Shown here piece after piece: positions 14,994 to 23,000 of a DNA stretch of 43,291 bases; the first letter of the stretch is position 1, and the number at the start of each line of letters is the position of its first letter. The notes below the pieces were generated by a model. The model did not search any database. It saw only the letters and a list, made by a program, of their open reading frames with translations, and had not been told where the DNA came from. Position numbers and translations under genes: made by a program. Source of the DNA: an uncultured Acidobacteriia bacterium (GTDB taxonomy: Bacteria > Acidobacteriota > Terriglobia > Bryobacterales > Bryobacteraceae); assembly GCA_903909435.1 (NCBI GenBank), contig CAIVVT010000296.1, forward strand, positions 1 to 43,291, written 5' to 3'.

Positions 14994-17465
14994 TTAGTCT
15001 TCCTTCCTGGTTTCACCATGTCCGTATCCGTACCCGTATTTGCCCTTTGCATAGCCGTGGTAACCGTTGTAGTAGCCGTAGTAGCCACCAGGTGACCGCT
15101 TCGGATTCCAATCGTTCATGATTGTTCCGACAATATGAACGCCGTCCTCGCGTAGTCGGGACTGCGCCGCTACTGCCGCGTCGCGTGTTGTCTTGCCTGC
15201 GCGCACCACCAGCACTACCCCGTCGGTGTGCCTCGTAATCACGCGGGCATCGACGATAGTCAACATTGGGGGCGTATCGAAAATGACCATGTCGAAATCA
15301 CACAGGAACTGCGTGATGCATTCCTGCAGGCGCGGAGAGTAGAGCAAATTGGTCGCTCCCGATGCATACGGCCCTGCGGAGAGAATGCTCAGGTTGGGGA
15401 CTGCCGTCTCGTGCACGGCCGCCAGGTATTCCCGGCCTGAGTCCGTTTCCTTCGCCTCGGAGGAAACCCCGTTCAATTGAGTCGTTGTATTTGTATCTGC
15501 TCCTGCTTGCAATTCGCCAGTTCGATTTCCATGCAAAATGTCCGCTGGCTTGCGAGCTTGTAGCAGAGTCGTCAGCCCTATCTCGTTGCTCAGGTCGAAG
15601 ATTTCGTGAACCCTGGGCTTGCGCGTGTCGGCGTCCACTAGCAGCACCCGCTGTCCCGTTTCCGCTATTGAGATAGCCAGATTGCAGACGACGGTCGTCT
15701 TGCCCTCGGACGCACTTGGACTGGTCACTACGAAGGTTCGGGGGGGACGGCTGCTCGATTTTGTGAAGAGAATGCTGGCTAGAGCTGCCCGGAAGCTCTC
15801 AGCCAGTAGGCTTGATTTGTCCTGGTAGGTGACCAGCCCCAGTCGCGCCGGTTCCTTCGTCCCATCACCGATCTGTTTCGAAGTTTTCTTGGAGTAGAAG
15901 TACCCTCTCCCACGTTTGGCCGCTGAGGAATCGGCGGGGATCAAACCCAGCTCCCGCAAGTTCAGGTAAAGCGCGATATCAGCCGGCTCCTGGATCGTTC
16001 GGTCCGCCCGGTCTGTCAGCACTATGAAGGCGATCCCGAAAAAGCCACCCGCCAGCAGCCCCAGCGCGGCGTTGAGCGGTACGCTCGGCCGGCTCGGCTT
16101 CGTCGGAACTTTGGCCGGATCGATGACTCTCACGTTGCTGGCCCGTAGCGCGCTGGCCACGCTTGCTTCTTTCATGTGCTGGAGCATCGAGTCGTAGATC
16201 TGCCGGTTGGAGTCCACTTCGCGCTTCAGGATGTTGTATTGGATCGCCTTTTCGCTCTGGTCGGTAACCACGCCGGTTTGTGCGGCATACGCCGACGTCA
16301 GCAGCTGCTCGCGGCGGTTCGCTTCGTCATATTCATTCTTTATGCGCCTCAGAATGTCTACTCTCTGGTTGCTGAGGCTTTTCTGCAGGGCCGCCATCTG
16401 GGCGTCTATTCGGCGCAGTTTTGCGTTTTCAGAAGTGTAGGTTTCCGACAGTTCCGCCGCTTGCCGCCGTAACTCGCTGAGGCGCCCTTGGTAGTCTCGG
16501 AGGCTGGGGTCGTTCAGTATGTCTGGTAGGGAGTCTACTGGGGCGCTGGACGCCATCTCCCATCGGCTCTGCTTGTTCACTCGGTCGGTTTGGGCTTTCG
16601 TCAGTTCTTCCTGTAGTTGACGCAGTTTCTCCTCGCTGACGTTCGTCTTTTCCCCCGTGAAGATCAGTCCGCTGCGCCGGGCGTACTCCTGCAACGCGTC
16701 GTCGCTGCGCTCCAGTTTGACCTTCATCTCGTCCAGTTGTTTGGTCAGGAACTCGCCAGTGCGCTGCGTCATCTGCCAGCGGGCTTCCATGTTCTGTTCG
16801 ATGAACTCTTGGGTCAGCCTGTTGGCGTACTCCGCTGCCACTTCGGGGCTGGTATTGCTAACGACGATTTCGATCACACGGGTCTGCCCACTCGCCTTGA
16901 CCTTGGTTTCTTTGGAAGCCATTTGCAGCCTGCTGTTCCGTGAATCCTTCGTCTCGAGGCCACGCAAGGACAACATGCGCTCCAGCAGAGACTGAGACGC
17001 TTCGCGGGGGGTCGGCTTCTTGTACCCCAGTCCCGCCAGCGTGCGGTCTTTTAAGCTCTCACTATCGAGCAGTTTGATCTGAGTCTGGATGTCCGCTATT
17101 TCGTTGGAACGACCGCCTTGGTCGAACTGGCTCACGTCCTTGGTGTTCATGAAGTTGTCGTTCAACTCCAGAACTTCCAATGTGGTTTTGGCTTCATACA
17201 CTTGCGCCTGGGGAAGAGTGACAAGAATGCCCAGGAAGAGCCCCAGCGAGGCAATGACAATCAGGGTGCCTCGGCGGCGTTGAAGCGTCCGCCAGTATTC
17301 GACAAGGCTGCCTTGTTCTTCGTCACCACCTGTCGGCGGTCTATATCCGTACGCCCTCTGATTCCCGTACGGTTGGGGTTCGATCGCGGAGAAGGGAACG
17401 TCCTTGGGTACCAAACTCGTCGCTGGGACACGGTCATTCCCGTTAGGCTGAATTGTGTTTTGCAC
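14994..17465 (-). CDS. Wzc-like polysaccharide co-polymerase / tyrosine autokinase
   Basis: An 823-residue fusion of a Wzz chain-length domain and a BY-kinase. SLVEYWRTLQRRRGTLIVIA opens the Wzz domain with the first membrane helix. A long coiled-coil periplasmic region follows, then the proline motif PAKVPTKPSRPSVPLNAALG and the second helix near residue 470. The kinase domain has Walker A SPSASEGKTT (about 582-592), Walker A' VLLVDADTRKP (about 603-613) and Walker B VIFDTPP (about 725). The last 30 residues hold nine tyrosines in Gly-Tyr repeats, the autophosphorylation cluster that controls polymer length and export. It follows the Wza-like gene by 33 nt. Its partners are the Wza-like channel and the Wzy-like polymerase. 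Confidence 0.95.
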   Translation of the reverse strand: MQNTIQPNGNDRVPATSLVPKDVPFSAIEPQPYGNQRAYGYRPPTGGDEEQGSLVEYWRTLQRRRGTLIVIASLGLFLGILVTLPQAQVYEAKTTLEVLELNDNFMNTKDVSQFDQGGRSNEIADIQTQIKLLDSESLKDRTLAGLGYKKPTPREASQSLLERMLSLRGLETKDSRNSRLQMASKETKVKASGQTRVIEIVVSNTSPEVAAEYANRLTQEFIEQNMEARWQMTQRTGEFLTKQLDEMKVKLERSDDALQEYARRSGLIFTGEKTNVSEEKLRQLQEELTKAQTDRVNKQSRWEMASSAPVDSLPDILNDPSLRDYQGRLSELRRQAAELSETYTSENAKLRRIDAQMAALQKSLSNQRVDILRRIKNEYDEANRREQLLTSAYAAQTGVVTDQSEKAIQYNILKREVDSNRQIYDSMLQHMKEASVASALRASNVRVIDPAKVPTKPSRPSVPLNAALGLLAGGFFGIAFIVLTDRADRTIQEPADIALYLNLRELGLIPADSSAAKRGRGYFYSKKTSKQIGDGTKEPARLGLVTYQDKSSLLAESFRAALASILFTKSSSRPPRTFVVTSPSASEGKTTVVCNLAISIAETGQRVLLVDADTRKPRVHEIFDLSNEIGLTTLLQARKPADILHGNRTGELQAGADTNTTTQLNGVSSEAKETDSGREYLAAVHETAVPNLSILSAGPYASGATNLLYSPRLQECITQFLCDFDMVIFDTPPMLTIVDARVITRHTDGVVLVVRAGKTTRDAAVAAQSRLREDGVHIVGTIMNDWNPKRSPGGYYGYYNGYHGYAKGKYGYGYGHGETRKED

Positions 17466-17498
17466 GTTATGATATCTCCAATTCTGGCGCCGGTTCCG

Positions 17499-18500
17499 TT
17501 AGGGAATTCGATAGATTGCTGCCGCACCCAAACCGATAGTGAGTTCGGCGGTCCTCGTGAGCGCCCGCCTGGTGCCATTCACGGGGACAAAGAGGATGTC
17601 TTCGCTTTGCAGCGGTACGTCGGGTGATCCGCCGCTGAGGATCTTCGCTAAATTGACTGCGATTTCCATGCGTTGATCTTCTGCCCCCGTCTTTCTCAGG
17701 ATTTTGGCGTTGCGGCTCTTGGCGTATGAGTCTAGTCCTTCCGCCAGAGTCAGCGCCTGGAGCACGGTTGTGCGTTCATGGGACCCCAGTACAAAGCCGC
17801 CGCTCTTCTTCACTGCGCCGAGCACGTACACGAGTTCGCCCTTTGGAACAGTTACGACGTCAGTTGGTTTCACCGGGATGTTCTTCTCCGGGGTCCGCGC
17901 CTCCATGAGGTCCTTGACTCCGACCTCCGCCACATAGTACTGGCCGCTCTCGTCGGGGTGAGAGCCCGGCAGCGGGATCTTGCCCCATTCCTGTTTGCGC
18001 GCAATCCGGATTGAGTAGCCCGCCTCGACATTTAGCCCACCCGCTAGACTGACCACCTCAAGGAGTGTCTTCTCTCCTCTCAATTGATATACGCCGGGCG
18101 ACTTCACCTCGCCCAGAACGCTAACTGGCTGGCTCCGCATCTCCTGCACCGTCACGCTGACCTCGGGATTCTTCAGAAACTTCTTGAGCTTCTCGGCAAT
18201 CGCATTCTCTAATTCCTCCGGGCTCAGACCGCCCGCGTGGACTCGGCCGGCCATCGGCAGGCTTACGTTGCCGCGCATGTCAATCTGGTAGGGATCCCGG
18301 CCCATTTCGTCCATGTCGAGCACGCGTACGAGGATCTGGTCGCCTTGGCCCAATACATAGGTAGATCGCATCGGATCTTCAGCCGGCGTCTGTCCGAGGG
18401 CGCAAATCGCCGTAAGACACAGTGTCAGAACGGCGTAGGCACCGGTTGCTGCCGCTCTTCGCAATTGCTGCGCCCGCAAGCAGCCATTTTTCGAGTTCAT
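17499..18500 (-). CDS. Wza-like polysaccharide export protein (Poly_export/SLBB)
   Basis: A 333-residue exported protein forming the outer-membrane or periplasmic channel for the polymer. It has an N-terminal signal-like segment (AVLTLCLTAICALGQ) without a clear lipobox. The polysaccharide export domain starts at YVLGQGDQILVRVLDMDE. Two SLBB-type segments follow (QPVSVLGEVKSPGVYQL and LVYVLGAVKKSGGFVL). The C-terminus ends in a hydrophobic stretch (AELTIGLGAAAIYRIP). Its ATG overlaps the TGA of the ribbon-helix-helix gene by 4 nt. It works with the Wzc-like kinase encoded next. The absence of a lipobox cysteine differs from E. coli Wza but is common in other phyla. Confidence 0.93.
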   Translation of the reverse strand: MNSKNGCLRAQQLRRAAATGAYAVLTLCLTAICALGQTPAEDPMRSTYVLGQGDQILVRVLDMDEMGRDPYQIDMRGNVSLPMAGRVHAGGLSPEELENAIAEKLKKFLKNPEVSVTVQEMRSQPVSVLGEVKSPGVYQLRGEKTLLEVVSLAGGLNVEAGYSIRIARKQEWGKIPLPGSHPDESGQYYVAEVGVKDLMEARTPEKNIPVKPTDVVTVPKGELVYVLGAVKKSGGFVLGSHERTTVLQALTLAEGLDSYAKSRNAKILRKTGAEDQRMEIAVNLAKILSGGSPDVPLQSEDILFVPVNGTRRALTRTAELTIGLGAAAIYRIP

Positions 18501-18772
18501 TGTTCACCTCTTCCGGCCTGAAGGGCTAGCTTCGAAACCTGTTCCTGCAAGCGATTCAGCTTCTGGTCGAGGTTTTCTAGCCGCGCACTTAAACCGTCTT
18601 CACTTGCTCCACCTCTGCATGGGACCCCTGCTACTAGACGCCGCATGGCGTCCCTCGCAAGATCGCTGATGCTCCGTGCTCCCGTGGCCTTGCAGGCTTC
18701 TGTCACCTTGATGAATTCCTCGTCCGAAAGCCGGATGCTGATCATCTTTTCTCTTCGGCGCACTAATGTCAT
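18497..18772 (-). CDS. Ribbon-helix-helix DNA-binding protein at the head of the export operon
   Basis: A 91-residue protein with an Arc/CopG-like ribbon-helix-helix domain: KMISIRLSDEEFIKV is the strand, followed by helices through ARSISDLARDAMRRL. The C-terminal LENLDQKLNRLQEQVSKLAL is a short coiled coil. The ATG at 18772 has GAGG about 11 nt upstream; the ATG at 18745 (MISIRLSDEEF) is an alternative. The stop overlaps the Wza-like start by 4 nt (ATGA). Its position as first gene of the export operon suggests a local regulator, perhaps autoregulatory, but the target is inferred. A 14-nt dyad covers the upstream start codon. Confidence 0.78.
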   Translation of the reverse strand: MTLVRRREKMISIRLSDEEFIKVTEACKATGARSISDLARDAMRRLVAGVPCRGGASEDGLSARLENLDQKLNRLQEQVSKLALQAGRGEQ

Positions 18773-18780
18773 AACTGACA
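18767..18780. promoter_or_regulatory. Candidate operator (TGTCA-N4-TGACA dyad)
   Basis: TGTCATAACTGACA is a perfect 5-bp inverted repeat with a 4-nt centre. It lies across the first ATG of the ribbon-helix-helix gene and about 20 nt upstream of its second ATG. Ribbon-helix-helix regulators often bind short palindromes near their own start, so autoregulation is possible. Short dyads also arise by chance. Confidence 0.3.
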
Positions 18781-19288
18781 AGACCTCGAAAGTGAGTTGC
18801 TCGGTATCCGCCTGAGCGGGACCACGGAGTCCGGCTGGCATTTTCGTTTGGGGACGCCCTCCCAGCCTGAAAGGGCGCGTTGCTTGAATTCCGTCGCACG
18901 GCTTGGCGATCGCGACCAGTCGAGAAGTGCGATCCCTGCCAGTGCGCTTCTGGCGCTGGCAACGCCGCTTGCGAGTGCCTAACGTTCAAGGGCTGACGGC
19001 AGACTGGACTTGCGTTCCAACAGTGGTTCGGAACAGCCGCGCCTCTCGACCATGGGATACGTCCGATTCCGGGGGGAGACCAGGCAATGGGGCAAGAGCG
19101 AGTGGGCAGGCTTCGCCCCTCTCAGTCCCATTGGCTGATTTCTAACACCCTGTATTGAATCGACCAGATCGGCCCCTACTTGGCCTGTGGGTTTGTAGGC
19201 GATGGTGGACGGATGCCGTCAGTTTGATAACAGGGACTGCTGGCTTTGATCCGGCTACTTCATCAGGACTTTACAATCCTAATGTATG
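18773..19288. other. Intergenic region upstream of the export operon
   Basis: This region should contain the promoter of the minus-strand exopolysaccharide export genes. Short open frames overlapping the ribbon-helix-helix gene are out-of-frame readings. I cannot identify clear -35 and -10 boxes or an RNA. The right third is AT-richer. Confidence 0.4.
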
Positions 19289-19920
19289 TTAATCCTGCCG
19301 TATGGCAAATGTCAACCGCGTAGTGCTTTGAATTCGGTGTGAGGACTGCGTGCCACGTTTGGCCTCATGGTCGCTGCACCCATGACCGTAGGCTCCTGAC
19401 TCGTGGCGGCAAAAACTTCGATTGGGATGCATAAACAGACCAGAGACTCGATGGCGGCCCTTGAGCGAGCTCACCGGTAACACCTGTTCAAGAAGTGCAT
19501 ACTCTTCAGCCTCACCAGCGGCACCGGCCATGTGTGAATTGTGCAAGAACATTGAGTAATCTGATGGAAAACGCAACACTAACCGATTTGGATCTACTTG
19601 ACGGCCAGCCTCCTTTAGGTCAGAAACCAGCGCCGCGAACTTCACGCCAGCGTCGGACTCTACCTGTGCGCCGTGCCTGCGCGATTGTTATCCGCAATTC
19701 GTCGGCCATCCGTTTGGATGAGTTGCCACATTCGCTCTCGCGACTCCCTGACTTCCTCGGTGGCGTCATCCCCAGCATCGCCCTGGACCTGAGCCAGTAC
19801 CTCCTAGACGTCATACAAGCGCTCAACTCCGTGCTGCTTGTTGCACGGATGGGCAAGCATAAAACCTGCCACCGAATGCCTCAAGGCCACATTGACTTGA
19901 TTCGGCCCGTTCGGCCGAAT
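19289..19920 (-). pseudogene. Decayed gene of unknown family (stop plus frameshift)
   Basis: Reading the minus strand, a protein-like frame runs NVALRHSVAGFMLAHPCNKQ and on to ERLYDV, meets a TAG near 19804, and continues in the same frame with EVLAQVQGDAGDDATEEV and RERMWQLIQTDGRRIADNN. Near 19675 the frame must shift to continue with GAQVESDAGVKFAALVSDLKE and VDPNRLVLRFPSDYSMFL. The pieces are helical, charged and consistent with one ancestral protein of about 180 residues. One stop and one frameshift indicate a pseudogene. The downstream part near 19289 loses protein character. No start codon or family can be assigned. It lies just beyond the terminator hairpins of the multicopper oxidase gene. 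Confidence 0.4.
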
Positions 19921-19965
19921 TTGCGGATTTTGCGGCAGTTGGAAGGAGTCCGCAGTTGCAAAAGT

Positions 19966-20009
19966 TGAGCGCCCGGGGAAAGAACTAGGTTCCTGGCCCC
20001 GGGCGCTCA
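19966..20009. terminator. Hairpin, 13-bp stem, GC-rich
   Basis: TGAGCGCCCGGGG pairs perfectly with CCCCGGGCGCTCA across an 18-nt loop that itself contains GAAC-TAG-GTTC. It is the second of two strong hairpins after the multicopper oxidase gene. There is no U-tract, so it may be a rho-independent-like stop typical of GC-rich genomes or an RNA-stabilising 3' structure. Confidence 0.6.
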
Positions 20010-20031
20010 TGAGTTAAGCTACTGTGCTCCG

Positions 20032-20071
20032 GGTTACCATGCGCGAGGCTCGAAGCCCGCGCATGGTAACC
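20032..20071 (-). terminator. Strong hairpin just after the multicopper oxidase gene
   Basis: GGTTACCATGCGCG pairs perfectly with CGCGCATGGTAACC (14 bp), and the 12-nt loop can form four more pairs (GGCT-CGA-AGCC). It starts 13 nt beyond the stop codon of the minus-strand gene. The position suits a transcription terminator, although no run of T follows. Confidence 0.7.
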
Positions 20072-20084
20072 AGGAAGGATTGGG

Positions 20085-23000
20085 CTACTGCCTTCTGAAG
20101 GTGTAGTCCGTGTAGACGGTCACGCCGCTGACGATCGCCTGAATGCGAACGTAGAGCGTTGGAACCACCGGCAAGCCGCCCCTCGTCGCCGTGAAGGTGG
20201 TCGGGGAGTACATGTTGGCGGAGACATTGAAGCTGCCTGCGCCTGTGGTGCCGATATACAGGTAGTAGTTGGACACCGTGCCGCCGGTCGCAGCAGTCCA
20301 GTTGAAGGTGGCCGTGGCCCCTAACAACGAACCTGCAACTGGCGCCGTGAGCGTTGGAGCTGTCGGCGCAACGTATCTGAAGGTGTAATCCAGCGAGCGG
20401 TTGACGCCACCGACAAGGGCGAAGAGCCGCACATAAACAGTCGTGCCCGAGAGCACGCTATTCGGCAGAACTCTGACCGCATTCGTGGTGGCTCCGGTGT
20501 AGGCGGAAGCCGAGAGGTTGGATGTCCCGACGCTCGTGCCAAGCCAGAGGGTCCACTGCGTAACTGTTGGTCCGCCGGCCCAGGTGAAGCCGACGCTTCT
20601 GCTCGCCACGGTGCTGCCATTGGCTGGCGTCAGGAGTGCGAACAGCGCTGTTGTGTAGGTGTAGTCGGTGAAGCCCGGCGTGCCGTTGATCACTGAGTAC
20701 AGCCGCACGTAGATGGTGCTCCCCATGGGGAGACCGTTCACGGTAGCAGTGGTCGCGATGCCCGGAGTTCCGAGGTACAGGTTGCTGCTGCCCACTCCCG
20801 TCGAGCCGACGTAGAGGTAGGTGGCGGACAAACCGGATCCGAGGGTCCAGGTAAAGGTGGCCGAATTGGTCGGCAGTACGCTTCCCGGCGTCGGGGTGAG
20901 CAACACTGCCGGAGTGAACGTCTCAACGGTCCACGCGGACGACATGGCCGCCTGCTGGAATGTCGGCGCGGTTGGCGACGGCACGTTCAGCGGTGCGAAG
21001 CTGTCATCGGCCCGGACTCTGTAGATGTAGTTGGCGCCCGGCGTGCCCGTCGTGTCGGTAACGGTTACGTTTTGTCCGTGGGCCTTCGTGTTGAAGCCCG
21101 GGGCCGCGGCGGCCGTACTCACCTGCCACTGAACGTAGCCGGGGTCGGTCGGCGCAAAGTTGGCGGTCGTGCTCCGCTGGATCGTGAAGCTGGTTTCACT
21201 GGCGGAGTTGTCAACCCAAGTCAGCGTATGGTTGCTGCCGACGATGGGAGTGACGGTCAGGTTGCTCGGCGCGGGCGGAGGCACCTGGAAGATGATCGGC
21301 CGCATCATGTCGTTCTCTTCGTGGCCCAGGATGTGGCAGTGCCACACATATTCCCAGCCGAAGTTGACGAGTTGGTTGACCTGAGAGAGGCTTACGTTGC
21401 CGCTGTTCGGGTCAAGTCCTGAGATCGCATTCGGGTCGGCCACGCCAACTGGCATCGTCACGTCGTTGGGACGGATGCTGTCGGGAAGCGGGAACGGGAG
21501 AGTCGGCGTGATGGGTTGCAGGGCAACCAGGACGTCTTCCAGCGGATTCATACGAACGGTGTCTTTCCAGCCCAGTTCGTTCGGGTCCGGTTGACGGTTC
21601 GAGCCGTCCCAGCCCACGCGGTTGACCACCTGCACGTTGAACAGGTGGAAGTGCATGAAGTGGCTATCCACGCCATTGTGGGTGATCTTCCACAGCTGCG
21701 TCTGGCCTTGCTGAATGAGCTCCGTCGGCCAATCCACATAGCCCAGGGGAACTGTCGTCTGGGTCTGGAAGGTGGTCAGCGGAACTTCGGTGCCGAGCGT
21801 GGCGTTCATGCGGCCGTAGTCAAGAGTAAAGAGCTCCTGAATGGCTTTCTGATCGAGCACGTTGCAGACTGCGCCAGGAATCGTGGAGACGCAGGGCGCC
21901 TGGTCGAAGGTCATCGCATAGGTCGGCGTGAACGTGAACGTGTCCGCCGTAATCGGCATGTAGGTGTTCTTCGAAACGGTGTTGTACGCCGAGTTGTAAG
22001 CGGCCTCGGGGACGATGATCTGGGGCTGGGTGGCCTTGAACAGACCCGTCTGAGTGGCGGTGGTGACAAACGCTGCCTTCAGTGCGCTCAGGTTGAAAGG
22101 CACTGTGTTGGGCGCATTTCCGTCCACGACGACCTGCATGACGGTTCGGGTGTTGGGGCCGTAGCCCTGGATGGTGTTGGGCGCGCCGCCGATCGGGGTC
22201 TGGTCTCCGTCGCCCGTGAAGTAGTCCAGGCGGGAGTCAAACGCCGGCGCGGGTGCGGGCGCGTCGTTGTACAGGATCAGGGTCTTGCCGGAGAACTTAG
22301 TGAAGTCCACGATCACGTCGGCGCGTTCCGCCGGTCCCAGCCACAGGCCGTGCATGGCCACGCTGGTGATCGTGATACTGCGGGTGTTCTGCTCGAAGTT
22401 GATCGGGGTCGCGGGGATCACTGCCGGCGCGGGCAGCAGGCCGCCTTCGGTGCCGATCTGGATCCATGGTGGACCAGCAAGTCTGGGATCAGGAGATCCT
22501 CCGGCGCGGCCGTCCGCAGCCCACATGGTTTGCGGTTGGGGGATGCCCTGCAGTGGTCCGTAGTTCGGCCAGCAGTTGGCAGGCAGACCGGTTCCGTTGA
22601 TCGGGTTGCCGGTCCCGTCGAAGAGCGCCCCGACCAGGCCGAGTCCCAGCTGCGGGACGGCGATGGGGTTGATTGAGGTGCAGAGCGGCATCGGCAATCC
22701 CTTGAACGGGGGAGCCGCGGCCATCATCAGGACGTCCGTATTGGCTTGCAGCGGGTCAGCCTGGAACCACGACAGATTCCACGAACGGTCGTTGCCGGCC
22801 GACAGGATCTGGAAGCGGTAGGCTGCGGGCGCAACGTGGAGTACCGGGAAGGCAACGCCGTTGACCACCGGGGTATCCATGAAGCCTTCCGGCGTGCCGG
22901 ACGGATTGGGGGTGATCGGGCAGCCGCAACTCGGGCACGCGGGCGTGGGGCCGATGGTCAGGAACGAGCCAGGCGTCGCACCCGGATACGCGCTCGAAGT

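Noticed and set aside
20395-21000. Repeated blocks at the 3' end of the oxidase gene as a possible tandem DNA repeat or CRISPR-like array
   Set aside because: The repetition is at protein level (beta-sandwich domains of about 90 residues) and the DNA copies are diverged.
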